DNA of 64,000 bases from Anaerobutyricum hallii (GCF_900209925.1 NZ_LT907978.1:3443001-3507000); one strand, 5' to 3'; counted from the stretch's first letter, positions 25,760-35,501 are shown. The notes: generated by a model not told the origin, from the letters alone. Translations and numbers: made by a program.

Positions 25760-26181
25760 TCCTCAAGATTCTTTCTGATGCGGTCGAGACATTTCTCAAA
25801 CCGGGTAATTTCTTCCTCTGAAAAACCTTTGTAGTAAATACTGCCCATCTCATCAGATACAGAATCGTACTCGCCCTTTAAGGCATGTGCTTTCTCAGTC
25901 AGAAACAGGAGTGTTTTCCTTTTGTCCGTTTCAGACTGAACACGGCTTATCAGCCCTTGATTTTCCATTCTTTCCAGCATCGTAGTAAGAGATGTTATCG
26001 CTAATCCGCATTTAGTCGAGAGTGACCTGATTGAGATACCATCCTCCTGCCACAGCACATAAAGAATACGTCCCTGGGCTCCATTAAACGCATCAATATT
26101 CTTTTCACTGAGAATCTTCTCAAAAATCCGGTCTCCAAGCTGTTTTATTTTTGTGACAAGAAATCCTCCATTCATTTCCAT
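25744..26181 (-). CDS. MarR-family regulator
   Basis: 145 aa with the MarR winged helix (GAQGRILYVLWQEDGISIRS, SLTTMLERMENQGLISR, the wing ETDKRKTL). It is first in the operon with two radical SAM genes (16 bp overlap) and probably controls them. The listed ATG is followed by another possible start (GGFLVTK), so the first few residues are uncertain. Confidence 0.85.
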   Translation of the reverse strand: MEMNGGFLVTKIKQLGDRIFEKILSEKNIDAFNGAQGRILYVLWQEDGISIRSLSTKCGLAITSLTTMLERMENQGLISRVQSETDKRKTLLFLTEKAHALKGEYDSVSDEMGSIYYKGFSEEEITRFEKCLDRIRKNLEEWQKS

Positions 26182-26539
26182 ACAAAAGGGGCTGTCGCAC
26201 CAAAAACAGCCCTACCCTATGGCAGGGATTCATGCATTGCATGGAATCGCTGCCATATTTTTACGAACAAGCGTGGGACCTATGGCATAATCGCAGACGA
26301 CTTGCGTTTTGATACTCAACTTTCGAACGTTTATGGAAACGCCATTCGCGCTAAACTCGCTACCGCTCAGACAACGCGCTCGGTGGCAGGTTCGTTCTCA
26401 AGTTTCGTGACACAAAACCTGCAAAGCATCTGCTCTTTATACCATAGGCATCCACGCTTTTTCATAGATCTTCGGAATCCGATCCCATTGCAATACATGA
26501 ATCCCCGCCATTCGCCATGCCCGATGCCAAAAGCTGTTT
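26182..26539. other. Intergenic region with two hairpins, no gene seen
   Basis: It contains a GGGGCTGT...ACAGCCC hairpin (26188-26212) and a long stem TATGGCAG...CTGCCATA (26218-26257) whose centre is ATGCATTGCATG. The rest, up to the IS, shows no credible reading frame. Confidence 0.6.
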
Positions 26540-28310
26540 TTGTTTCCACTGTCTGTGGCAAAGCAAAAGAAAAAAGCCGAACTTTTTTGCAAAGAACGGC
26601 TCTGGGTGTATAATTATGTTATGAAAACTACAAAAATTATACAGAAAGATTATAGCCTATCTTCGATGAATTATCAATTAAAACTTCCCTTTGAACTGGA
26701 AGTTTTGATCCCGGACGATGACCCGGTCCGCCTGTTAAGTGTGTTTGTGGAGGAGCTGGAACTGACGGATCTGTACCGGTCTTACGGAAAGATCAAAAAA
26801 GACCAGGTGACACCGCGTCAGATGTTCAAGATCGTGATCTATGCTGCCATGAACCATATCTATTCCAGCAGGGATATTGAAACTGCCTGCCGGAGGGATA
26901 TCAATTTCATGTATCTGTTAGAAGGAAAACCTGCACCAGACCATGCAACCATTGCCAGGTTCCTCTCCCTTCATTTATCCCAGTGTTCTAAAAAGACATT
27001 AGCAGAAGTGACGGAAATGCTCTACAGCCTTGGTGAGATATCCGGGACCCATATCTTTATTGACGGGACAAAAATTGAATCTGCAGCAAACCGGTATACA
27101 TTTGTATGGAAGAAAGCAGTGACAAAACATCAGCAGAGGCTTTGCCAAAAGATTGCAGTCTTTGTGGAAGAATGCGAGATACTGTATGGGATCCGTTTTA
27201 TTTTTAATGGAAAGAAATTCGGTTTGAGAACTCTGAAAAAGATTCGGAAAAGACTCTACAAGATTAAAGAGGAAGAAGGGATCGTGTTCGTCCATGGGAT
27301 TGGAAAAAGAAAAAGCCAGATCCAAAAATTCATTGAAACACTGGAAGGATCCATGGAAAAACTGAAGGAATACACACAGAAGATCCACCTCTGCGGTGAC
27401 AGGAATAGTTATTCTAAAACAGATCCGGATGCTACTTTTATGAGGATGAAAGAAGACCATATGCAGAACGGACAGCTGAAACCAGCCTATAATCTTCAGC
27501 ATGGTGTGGATTCCGAATACATTACATGGCTTGATGTAACGCAGAGGCCGACAGATACCAGGACCCTGATCCCGTTTGTAAAAGATATGGAGGAACACCT
27601 GTCGTTCCATTATCGGGATATCGTTGCGGATGCCGGTTACGAAAGTGAAGAAAACTATCTGTTTCTCGAAGAAAACGGCCAGACCGCCTATATCAAGCCG
27701 AATAACTATGAACAATCAAAGAAACGCAGGTATAAACAGGATATCGGAAGAATGGAAAATATGACATACGATCCGGAGCAGGATCATTATGTTTGTTTTA
27801 ATGGAAAGAAGATCATTTGGAAATATGACCGAAAAGAAAAAACAGCAACGGGTTATCAGAGGATCACATCTGTCTACGAATGCATTGAATGTGCGGGATG
27901 TCCCTATAAAACAAAGTGTATCAAAGGGAATAACAGCAGGATCCCAATAGAAGAAAGAGTAAAAAGGCTTTATGTTTCCAAGACGATGAAAGAAAAAAGA
28001 AGGGAAGATCTGGAACGGATTACCAGCGGGTATGGGACACAGCTGAGGATGAACCGGAGTATCCAGGCAGAAGGCTCGTTTGCGGATGTAAAAGCAGACA
28101 TGGCATTCCGGCGGTACACATACCGGGGCATAGACAATGTGACTGCCCAGAGTGTGGTCCTGGCGATCGCCCATAATATAAACAAGCTTCATAATAAGAT
28201 CCAAAATGACAAGACAGGGAGGCACCTGTTTGAACTGAAAAAGACAGCATAATTTTTAAAATTTCAAAATACATATCAGGCCGATCTTTTGTCTAAGACA
28301 GAAGGCTTAG
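26540..28310 (+). mobile_element. IS1182-type insertion sequence (second type)
   Basis: It contains one transposase gene. Weakly matching ends (ACTGTCTGTGGCAAAG on the left; CTGTCTTAGACAAAAG as the complement of the right) suggest boundaries near 26540 and 28310, but they are approximate. It is unrelated in sequence to the IS copies at 1 and 49311. Confidence 0.65.
26621..28252 (+). CDS. IS1182-family transposase
   Basis: 543 aa DDE transposase. The N-terminal InsH-like domain (PDHATIARFLSLH) is followed by the catalytic core with FIDGTKIES (first Asp), IVADAGYESEENYLFL (second Asp) and the C-terminal Glu region IQAEGSFADVKADMAFRR; a Cys-rich insert (CIECAGCPYKTKC) is typical. It appears intact. 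A TATAAT box sits 7 nt before the ATG at 26621. Confidence 0.92.
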   Translation: MKTTKIIQKDYSLSSMNYQLKLPFELEVLIPDDDPVRLLSVFVEELELTDLYRSYGKIKKDQVTPRQMFKIVIYAAMNHIYSSRDIETACRRDINFMYLLEGKPAPDHATIARFLSLHLSQCSKKTLAEVTEMLYSLGEISGTHIFIDGTKIESAANRYTFVWKKAVTKHQQRLCQKIAVFVEECEILYGIRFIFNGKKFGLRTLKKIRKRLYKIKEEEGIVFVHGIGKRKSQIQKFIETLEGSMEKLKEYTQKIHLCGDRNSYSKTDPDATFMRMKEDHMQNGQLKPAYNLQHGVDSEYITWLDVTQRPTDTRTLIPFVKDMEEHLSFHYRDIVADAGYESEENYLFLEENGQTAYIKPNNYEQSKKRRYKQDIGRMENMTYDPEQDHYVCFNGKKIIWKYDRKEKTATGYQRITSVYECIECAGCPYKTKCIKGNNSRIPIEERVKRLYVSKTMKEKRREDLERITSGYGTQLRMNRSIQAEGSFADVKADMAFRRYTYRGIDNVTAQSVVLAIAHNINKLHNKIQNDKTGRHLFELKKTA

Positions 28311-28390
28311 ATAAGTGCGCTTTTTCAGCAGTACAAGTGCTGTAACGGTAGCCAAAGCAAGCAGATTCTGCTGAAAATGCACACAAAAAG

Positions 28391-28431
28391 TCCGTCGGCA
28401 GTTACGGTCGTTAGACCGTTACTGCGACGGA
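28391..28431. repeat. 41-bp palindromic repeat (copy 1)
   Basis: A near-perfect palindrome centred on ACGGTCGTTAGACCGT, with arms TCCGTCGGCAGT and ACTGCGACGGA. The same 41 bases occur in the opposite orientation at 54582-54622, where they end two convergent genes. Here it lies just right of the insertion sequence and could act as a terminator. The rest of 28253-28505 shows no gene. Confidence 0.75.
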
Positions 28432-28505
28432 CCCTTTATTGTCAAGAGTTTATATGTCCTGATAGGTAAATTCCGTTTTTTTCAATTCTCCAAACTGGGA
28501 ATTGT

Positions 28506-28826
28506 TTATTTCTTTTTTTTCGGTTTTAGGGCTGGCAATTCATCATACATTGCATGAAACAAGCCTGTCAAAAATTCCTTATTATCAACCTCATCTACCA
28601 ACAACATCTCTTTTGCTCCCTCATAGGGTAATTCATACGGAGCTATCGGCATATAACTAATTGCTGATTTTACTGGTTTAACAAGTAATCTATCATCATA
28701 GATACCACCTACAATCTTGCCACGATAATAAATAATAAATTCTCCCATCATAGTTCGATAAGTAATTTCTTCTAACTCAGATAGCTGCCCTAAAATAAAC
28801 TCTAAGTATTCCTTGCTTGATGCCAT
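28506..28826 (-). CDS. TfoX N-terminal domain protein
   Basis: 106 aa matching the TfoX_N fold (RTMMGEFIIYYRGKIVGGIY, LLVKPVKSA, PYEGAKEMLLVDEVDN), ending in a lysine run. Stand-alone TfoX_N proteins are common and of unknown role. RBS GAGGTGG precedes the ATG. Its TAA stop begins the junction motif (TAAACAATTCCCAGTTTGG). Confidence 0.85.
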   Translation of the reverse strand: MASSKEYLEFILGQLSELEEITYRTMMGEFIIYYRGKIVGGIYDDRLLVKPVKSAISYMPIAPYELPYEGAKEMLLVDEVDNKEFLTGLFHAMYDELPALKPKKKK

Positions 28827-28849
28827 ATTTCCACCTCAAATCCCGATTT

Positions 28850-29275
28850 CTATTTTCGTTTCCATAGCATAGTGTACTCTTTTTCACCAGTAGCTTCATC
28901 TAAGCCTTCACATTGAATAATGAACCCTTCTCTTTGGTAAAAAGAAATTGCTCTGGCATTCTTCTGGTATACATTTAATCGTAAGCTAACTTTTTTATCC
29001 TTAATATAATCCAATAAAAGTTTACCTATGCCACATGACTGCATTTCATCAGAGACAAAAATACCTTCGATATATTCATCATTTAATCCTACAAATCCTT
29101 GTATCATTTTATCCACTTCAAACACATAGACTTCGGATTGTGACATCATTTCTTTTACTAATTCATAATTACTTTTCCAGTATTGATTGGAAATAAAATA
29201 ATGTGCTTTCAGATTTGTCTTTAACCATATGTCAGCAACTCTATCGATATCTCCGTTCAGCAACTTTCTAATCAT
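28850..29275 (-). CDS. GNAT-family N-acetyltransferase (copy 1)
   Basis: 141 aa from the ATG at 29275. It has the GNAT acetyl-CoA motif (MQSCGIGKLLLDYIKDKK) and the C-terminal NARAISFYQREGFII. It is one of two near-identical copies; the second is at 35529-35954, an exact shift of 6679 bp, and the whole block 28836-29754 is duplicated. Its substrate is unknown. Confidence 0.85.
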   Translation of the reverse strand: MIRKLLNGDIDRVADIWLKTNLKAHYFISNQYWKSNYELVKEMMSQSEVYVFEVDKMIQGFVGLNDEYIEGIFVSDEMQSCGIGKLLLDYIKDKKVSLRLNVYQKNARAISFYQREGFIIQCEGLDEATGEKEYTMLWKRK

Positions 29276-29926
29276 AACAAATATTCTCCCCAACTACATC
29301 CCTTATGCTTTTCTCTTTTTTCCATTCTATCACAAGCTCACCATTAATTATTAATTTTTTGATATTTTTTCATTTCCCCCACTGTAAAACAGCCTCTGAG
29401 CGTTTCGTTATATAGAGGGATACAAATAAGAGCAAGATCCACCCATGTTTAACAGTAATGCCGTTTGGCATCCTGTTCTCCTATGGGATTTATCTTGATG
29501 GGGATCTCCCCATACCCTCTCAATAACAGACGTTTCACTTGTCTGTTGGTTCCACCTAAAGGTGTTCACAGCACTATTTCTAATATCAGAAGGGACAGCC
29601 GATATTGAAATACGTGGACTCCCAGCGGGAGGAATAGTCTCAGCGGAAGGAGGAGTATCAGAACAAAAAACAAAGATAAAGAACTGAATCACAGACATTT
29701 TATAGGATTACGTCTTACAGATGTCGAACTGGATTTATTAGACCAAGGCGCTGCCTTTCCTGGCCAGGTACAATTCCACCTCTTCGCATTCCTTTTTTGT
29801 TATTTAATGTATTTTCTTTTATTAACATCTGATCTTTCAGACAATGCTTAAATACTTTGTTATAGGGGATTCAGATACCGTCATATTTTTCTCACTAACG
29901 ATGCGATTTTCCTGATGCTCCGACAC
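29276..29926 (+). pseudogene. Duplicate of oriT-like region and mobC start, truncated
   Basis: This is the duplicate of 35955-36434. It carries the same set of small hairpins ahead of mobC. From 29657 the first 33 codons of the mobilization gene follow, but the ATG has become ATC and the frame stops matching after DQGAA at 29754, where unrelated sequence begins. It is non-functional as a gene; the hairpin region could still act in cis. Nothing is seen in 29755-29926. Confidence 0.7.
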
Positions 29927-31899
29927 TTATCTGTCATTTTGTTTCTGCTTCAGTTCCTTTTCCAAACATGTATCGTCTTTAATGTATTTAGTGATTGTAT
30001 CAGTTACTTCTTCCATGTTAATCGGCTTGGAAATATGGTCATTCATGCCTGAATCCAGAGATTCCTGAATATCATCTATAAAAGCATTTGCAGACAAAGC
30101 TATAATTGGAATCGTAACTGCATCGGATCGCTCTATACCTAGGGCTCGAATGGCTTTCGTTGCTTGGTGTCCATCCATGTTTGGCATCATAATATCCATC
30201 AAAATAAGATCGTATGTGTCTCGTGGATGATTTTTAAACAAATTCACGACTTCTTTTCCATCTGATGCGCGTGTTACGGTCATACCGGCATCTTCTAGCA
30301 TTATCGTAGCAAGTTCAGCATTTAGATCATTATCCTCTGCCATAAGAACATGAACACCTGTCAAATCTCTATGTAGAGGTTGTTTTTGTTTTGATTGAAT
30401 AACCTGTTCTGGCAACTCCAGTGGGATCTCCACAGTGAATGTAGTACCTACACCTTTTTTGCTCTCAACAGCAATTGAACCACCCATCATATCCACATAT
30501 TTTTTTGTGATGGCCATACCAAGACCGGTTCCCTTATATTGGGTTCTGGCATTAGCATCATCTTCTTGTGAAAACGGCTTGAATAATTCTTTCTGGAACT
30601 CTTCACTCATGCCAATACCATTATCTTGAACAACATAACGAATTATGATATGTTTCTCATCCGTTCCGGGGTAACTGCTGATATCCAAAGTAATCTTTCC
30701 ACCGTCCTTTGTGAATTTCACAGCATTGCCAAGAAGGTTCACCAGGACTTCTCGAATACGCGTAACATCCACAAGGACATATGGGTTCTTTGGGATTTCT
30801 CGATGTACTTCAAACTTAAGATCTCGGTTATAAAGAAGTCCATTCATAATCGCCAGGACGTTATCTGTCAATTGAGTAATGTCCACTGGCTCGGGCGAAA
30901 TAGTAACTTTTCCACTTTCAATGCGAGTAAAATCCAGAACGTCATTCAACAAAGAGAGAAGATGATTCGAACTTTTTTGAACTTTCTCCAAGCTATCATG
31001 AATATCTGAAACCGTGTTCTGATGAAGCGCAATGTTTGTAAATCCAATAATGGCATTCATCGGCGTTCTGATGTCATGGCCAATACTAAGCAAAAACGCA
31101 GATTTTGCTTTGTTGGCAGCATCTGCTTCCTCAGCGGCGGTCATTAATAATTGTTTTTGTTTTTGCTCTTCTGCCTTGCTTTTCTGGTAAACATAATAGG
31201 TATATAGACAAATTAAAAGCAATACAGCTCCTGCGACTAAACCGCAGATGATGGAAATATGATTCGTCTTTTCAACCATTCCATAAGCTGATTGCATATC
31301 CATTTCAATGCAAAATGCGCCAATGATTTCTCCTGTCCCATCATGATTTGCGCTTACAGGATAGCAAGCTGTAAAAATCGGACCCCATGTTGTATCAATG
31401 ATATCATGAGAGTACACATTCTCCCCAGAAATAGCCCTATCAATATACGGAACCATTTCTTCCTCAATATAATCTCCAGGGTGTCTTACATCATCCGCAT
31501 CCGGATTCAAACCGTCTACCACATAAACGAGTTTTCCTTCTTCATTTTTTTAGCGGTGTAAATATATCGAGTAGAATTCAGTGTTCTGATTTCATTGAAA
31601 TATGAAGAAATATCCTTATATAATTGCTTCTTTTCATCAGATTGATCTTTGATTCGATCAAAATCTTCTTTACCGATTCTTCCATTCACAAGCTTATGTA
31701 CTGCATCTGCACTCGCTGTATCACGCGCAATTTCTGTTTCAAGGGCGGTCTTAGTGTAAGAACTTTGCAGAATATATGTGTACGACGCTATTACCAAAGT
31801 CATCAAAAGTCCCGCAATCACAAAGATACTGCCTGTATTCTTCAGCCTAAGGAGTTTTTTCAAATTAATTCCTTCTTTTGTTTTCTTCATGCTGCTCAT
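29927..31899 (-). CDS. Hybrid sensor histidine kinase with apparent -1 frameshift
   Basis: Two adjoining frames form one kinase of about 655 aa. The first (31899-31516) has a membrane helix and the start of an extracellular Cache-like sensor; the second (31522-29927) has the rest of the sensor, a second helix, HisKA (GHDIRTPMNAIIGF), HATPase_c (DNGIGMS, GTGLGMAI) and a receiver (LMDIMMPNMDG). They are out of register at a run of seven A (31545-31551 on the plus strand); eight would read TAKK(K)NEEGKLVYVVDGL straight through. The ATG at 31899 follows GGAGGATGTGA. So it is a pseudogene, a slippage-dependent gene or an assembly error. The H-box has GHD instead of SHD. Confidence 0.8.
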
Positions 31900-32205
31900 T
31901 CACATCCTCCAAATTCCAATTTAACGCTTTCTTTCACTCAAACATATTTCGTCTGTTAAAACACTATGTTCCGTTTTTTCGGTTTTGTATTTACTAAGTG
32001 ACTTTAAGTTTTCTGTTTTATTTTTAAAGTTTATCCACTTTTCATTCTCTTCCCAAAATCCGAATATACACATCAAATTATTTACTTTATCATATCACAG
32101 CAACATATTATTCCACAATCATTTTTCAAGACATATGTCCATGACATTTTTCCCCAAAAGGATAAAATATCTGATTGACAGTCTTGCAAACTTGAAGTTG
32201 TTACT
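31900..32205. other. Intergenic region upstream of the kinase
   Basis: AT-rich, no credible gene. It holds the kinase promoter region, a motif-like CTCCAAATTCCAATTTA next to the RBS, and at 32186-32203 the junction motif GCAAACTTGAAGTTGTTAC. Confidence 0.55.
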
Positions 32206-32280
32206 CAATCAAATTCCGTAATGAATAACCCATTTATTTTTGTCCAATGCCTTTTTTAACAGTTTCTTTAATTCGCACAA
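32206..32280 (-). pseudogene. C-terminal gene fragment (minus strand)
   Basis: Reading leftward gives LCELKKLLKKALDKNKWVIH and a stop just before the junction motif at 32186. It looks like the tail of a small protein whose body is gone. Confidence 0.4.
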
Positions 32281-32442
32281 TTCAAGAATATCAGCAATGC
32301 TACTGGTGCAGTTGACATTGACAATATGTATGAATTTGCTTCTTCACACTGCGATGATTTCAAGGATCTCCGCGATGATGAGGACATTGTTATCAATCGG
32401 GAGTGGATCCTTAACAAACTTGCCGAAACAGAAAACGAATAG
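32278..32442 (+). pseudogene. C-terminal gene fragment (plus strand)
   Basis: An open reading stretch without start ends EFASSHCDDFKDLRDDEDIV, then EWILNKLAETENE and TAG, followed by a strong terminator. It is the 3' end of an unrecognised gene. Confidence 0.45.
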
Positions 32443-32475
32443 TATATTTGGTGGCTACACCCCAAGCCCCTGTAG

Positions 32476-32527
32476 AATGAATAACGCCGGTACTGGATAT
32501 CAAAATCCCGCATCGGCGTTATTCATT
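32476..32527 (+). terminator. Terminator
   Basis: Stem AATGAATAACGCCG / CGGCGTTATTCATT behind the plus-strand fragment. Confidence 0.7.
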
Positions 32528-32608
32528 GTAATTAGCTTACTTTAATAAAATGATAGATTGTCAGCTCTGCGAACTGGAATTGTTCAAGCTTTTCAAATAC
32601 TAACGTCC

Positions 32609-32941
32609 TTAATTCTGTTCAATAATTGATTTATAGTAGTTACCAAAGTCAGCAAGTGAATTAACAATTGGAAGCATTTTTGTTCCGAGTTCTGTTAAGC
32701 CGTATTCAACTCTCGGTGGCTGCTCATGGTAATCGTGGCGATATGCCAGCCCATCACTCATCATTTGTCTTAAACTATCTGTCAAAACCTTTTGTGAAAT
32801 ACCATCTATACTTCGTTGTAGCTCATTGAATCTCCATGGACGCTCTTTCAAGTTACGCAAAATCAGCAGTTTCCATTTTCCTCCGATAAGAGATACTGCT
32901 GTTGCAACTGGGCATTCCGGTAATTCTTCTTTTGCTCGCAT
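32609..32941 (-). CDS. HxlR-family regulator (copy 2)
   Basis: Its protein sequence matches that of copy 1 at 19097-19429 from MRAKEELPECPV onward, with only a few silent or upstream changes. RBS GGAGGTGAGAATC. Divergent from cupin copy 2. The 943-bp shared block runs from about 32571 to 33513 (13512 bp shift). Confidence 0.88.
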   Translation of the reverse strand: MRAKEELPECPVATAVSLIGGKWKLLILRNLKERPWRFNELQRSIDGISQKVLTDSLRQMMSDGLAYRHDYHEQPPRVEYGLTELGTKMLPIVNSLADFGNYYKSIIEQN

Positions 32942-33081
32942 GATTCTCACCTCCGAGTCTATTGTAACACATTCATTTTTGAGTGTACAGTTACAAAAAG
33001 GTGCGTACTTGTTTTTGTATGTGTCTCGCACTATACTAATACCAAGCAACCAGAAACTACAAATTAACTATGGAGGTTATT

Positions 33082-33435
33082 ATGGCAAATTACACAAAAA
33101 CAACTATTGGAAAGGAAAACCGAATTGAGCTACATGAAAAGTTGTCTTTAACAGGTGCAGAAATCAGTTTAAACGAACTACCTGCAGGAGCAAATGTCCC
33201 ATTTGTTCATTCTCATAAAGAAAATGAAGAAATCTATGGAATTCTTTCAGGTAACGGCAAAGCCATAATTGATGGAGAAGAAATTAGCCTTTCAACTGGA
33301 GACTGGCTAAAAATCGCACCTGCTGCAAAGCGTCAGTTTTTTGCATCCGATATTTCTGGAATTACTTATATCTGCATTCAGGTAAAAGAAAATTCTCTGG
33401 AACATTTTACAGCAGAGGATGCCGTAATCGGCTAA
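33082..33435 (+). CDS. Small cupin protein (copy 2)
   Basis: 117 aa, same protein sequence as cupin copy 1, with the HSHKENEE metal site. It starts after GGAGGTTATT and belongs to the duplicated divergent pair. Near-identity means recent duplication or ongoing gene conversion. Confidence 0.85.
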   Translation: MANYTKTTIGKENRIELHEKLSLTGAEISLNELPAGANVPFVHSHKENEEIYGILSGNGKAIIDGEEISLSTGDWLKIAPAAKRQFFASDISGITYICIQVKENSLEHFTAEDAVIG

Positions 33436-33455
33436 TTAAAAGTATTTATTTACAA

Positions 33456-33499
33456 AAATGCACAGTTCACGATAAGCTAAGAACTGTGCATTTCTTTTT
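33456..33499 (+). terminator. Terminator after cupin copy 2
   Basis: Same 13-base stem and T tract as at 19944-19987. Confidence 0.85.
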
Positions 33500-33601
33500 T
33501 GTTCAATATTACGTGATTACTGGAACTTTATTTCATTTTTAATTCAACAAACTGGAATTTGTTTGTACAATGTTCAAGATATAACTGTTATTATGTCTTG
33601 A

Positions 33602-34126
33602 TTAGAGTACAAACTCATATAAGAGGAACTTCCTCGGTACTCCAATATCAACATATGTGATTCCAACCTTATCCACATACTTAAATCCAAACGACATATA
33701 CATTTTCTGTGGAATATCATTTCCCTCTATGCAATCAAGACGAATTGATTTAAGGTTTCTTTCCCTTGCTGTGTCTATTGCGTGTTGAACTAACTGCTTC
33801 GAGTATCCACGACCTCCATATTCCGGAAGGACACGCAAGGCATGAAGAACTACTGTCTCGTTATCATTTGCATCAATAAGCCATTTAACTGCGTGATACG
33901 CCTCATCATGATCATGATTCATAATATACGCCGCAACAATTCGACCATCTTCAATACCGATAAACTGATTTCTCTCTTTGATTGCATCTTTGATCATTTC
34001 ATCTGGAGGGAAACCACCTTTATCTCCCTCCGGCAGAAAATCTTTTCCGCTCAAAACTTTACACATACCGTCATAAAACTGTCGCAATTCTATAAAATTT
34101 TTCTCTTCTGCATATCTGATAATCAT
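33602..34126 (-). CDS. GNAT-family N-acetyltransferase
   Basis: 174 aa with the GNAT core (LHALRVLPEYGGRGYSKQLV, then IRLDCIEGNDIPQKMYMSFG). It is unrelated to the duplicated GNAT pair beyond the fold. The ATG lies 10 nt after GGAGGG. About 50 nt past its stop is the junction motif CAAATTCCAGTTTGTTGAATT. Substrate unknown. Confidence 0.85.
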   Translation of the reverse strand: MIIRYAEEKNFIELRQFYDGMCKVLSGKDFLPEGDKGGFPPDEMIKDAIKERNQFIGIEDGRIVAAYIMNHDHDEAYHAVKWLIDANDNETVVLHALRVLPEYGGRGYSKQLVQHAIDTARERNLKSIRLDCIEGNDIPQKMYMSFGFKYVDKVGITYVDIGVPRKFLLYEFVL

Positions 34127-34170
34127 AGAAATCTATCCCTCCAACTTCTAAGTTGTAAATTTCTTTACTA

Positions 34171-34776
34171 TCATATCTTTAAAACTTGTTTTGCTTTCGC
34201 ATTAACAAATTGGATAATTGGGCCTGAAATGATAACTGTAATAAGCGTGCATACACCAAACTTTCCGCCAAACAAAACACCTGTAACAACAACCAAAATA
34301 TCCAATGCCATTCGGACAAATTTAATCTGCCAGTGATTTTTTTCTGCTAAAGCAAAAGTGACTGCCTCATAGGAGCCTCTACCAAGGGATGCCGACGCAT
34401 ATAGTCCCGTTCCGACAGCAAACAAAACCACTCCTAACAACATAATTAAAAAATTGATCCACTTATAGGTACTGTAAATATGGCAGTTAGCAAACAAATC
34501 TACACAGGTACTGTATACAATCTGGTACAACACAGTTCCTATATGAATCTGACTTTTATCGTAAATGAGCGCAAACAAAATCATTCCCAATGCTACAACA
34601 AAAGATGCTGTGCCAATGCTTATGTGAAATGTTCTTGCAATCCCCTGCCACAGCACCGCAAGCGTAGCTCCGCCAAATCCAGCATACAGTGCAAGTGTAA
34701 TTCCATAAGCCGCAATTATAGAACCTATTACAAGGATTTCCAATTTCTTTAGTGTTTTTTTATTGTTATTTTTCAT
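34171..34776 (-). CDS. YczE/YyaS/YitT-family membrane protein
   Basis: 201 aa with about five or six helices and the family pattern (LYAGFGGATLAVLWQGIART, GTVLYQIVYSTCVDLF, GTGLYASASLGRGSYEAVTF). The family is widespread and its role is not established. It overlaps the nitrilase fragment upstream by 11 bp, so they share a transcript. Confidence 0.8.
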   Translation of the reverse strand: MKNNNKKTLKKLEILVIGSIIAAYGITLALYAGFGGATLAVLWQGIARTFHISIGTASFVVALGMILFALIYDKSQIHIGTVLYQIVYSTCVDLFANCHIYSTYKWINFLIMLLGVVLFAVGTGLYASASLGRGSYEAVTFALAEKNHWQIKFVRMALDILVVVTGVLFGGKFGVCTLITVIISGPIIQFVNAKAKQVLKI

Positions 34777-35080
34777 TGACTTTTAATTCAAGTACATCCG
34801 GACGGGCATAATGTCCGATTGCATCATGCTCCATTTTGCAGGCGGCAGGCAAATTCATATCAAGTTCTACGTAAATGATAGTTTCTTTATCCCAGACAAG
34901 TTTTGTCAAATAATGCCCATATGAATCAATAATACAGCTTCCTCTTCTGCACACAAATCCTGGAAGTTTAGATACGATATTATACTCCTGCAGATCAGAA
35001 GGGTATGAACTGCGTCTGATAATCATATCAGTGTTGATAAAGAAACTTTTTCCTTCGATTGCAATATGCTGAACTTTCAT
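34766..35080 (-). CDS. Truncated carbon-nitrogen hydrolase (nitrilase family)
   Basis: 104 aa equal to the last third of a nitrilase-superfamily enzyme (HIAIEGKSFFINTDMIIR, CIIDSYGHYLTKLVWDKETI, HDAIGHYARPDVLEL). Normal members have about 280-310 aa; the part with the catalytic Glu, Lys and Cys is missing. It keeps an ATG with an upstream GAGGAGTG, so a fragment may still be made, but no catalysis is expected. Confidence 0.75.
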   Translation of the reverse strand: MKVQHIAIEGKSFFINTDMIIRRSSYPSDLQEYNIVSKLPGFVCRRGSCIIDSYGHYLTKLVWDKETIIYVELDMNLPAACKMEHDAIGHYARPDVLELKVNEK

Positions 35081-35132
35081 GCTAATAATTCACTCCTCGT
35101 ATAATTTTCTTTGGGTTTAAAGCATCTGAAAT

Positions 35133-35501
35133 CTATATCACTGTATATCCGGCATTTAATAATACAGCTAATGATTTTTCAAAATCCGCATCTTTCACTA
35201 AAATATAATCAGTGTTGAATGTAGATACCGCAAAAATTCCAATTTTATTATCTGCAAGTATTCCAGACAACTTTGAAAGAATACCAATGAGTGAAAAATC
35301 CAAAATTCCTTGAATACGGAAACCACGCCACCCATCTTCACGTTCTATTGTGTTTTCAGGAACGTCATTTGTTTCACACACAAGAGAAATTTCTTCATCT
35401 GTTTTACCAATGAAGTAGAATTCCTTACTTAAATCTATATCATCAATGTTTTTGACTTTACATACCGTTAGCAACCGCTCTAATTTATTTAATACCAGCA
35501 A
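35133..35501 (-). CDS. ACT-domain protein
   Basis: About 122 aa, with a C-terminal ACT domain (IQGILDFSLIGILSKLSGIL, FAVSTFNTDYILVKD) and an N-terminal half of similar size, as in small amino-acid-binding ACT proteins. The start is uncertain: TTG at 35501 lies 8 nt after GGAGGAG, whereas GTG at 35516 overlaps that RBS. The RBS itself grows out of a junction-type sequence (GAAATCGGCATTTGTGGAGG). Confidence 0.75.
   Translation of the reverse strand: MLVLNKLERLLTVCKVKNIDDIDLSKEFYFIGKTDEEISLVCETNDVPENTIEREDGWRGFRIQGILDFSLIGILSKLSGILADNKIGIFAVSTFNTDYILVKDADFEKSLAVLLNAGYTVI

Noticed and set aside
26999-27715. Long antisense frames within the transposase gene
   Set aside because: They are shadows of the transposase reading frame.
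29408-29698. 96-codon minus-strand frame, also present at 36087-36377
   Set aside because: Its conservation follows from DNA duplication of the oriT/mobC region; it is antisense to mobC and hairpins and has no RBS.
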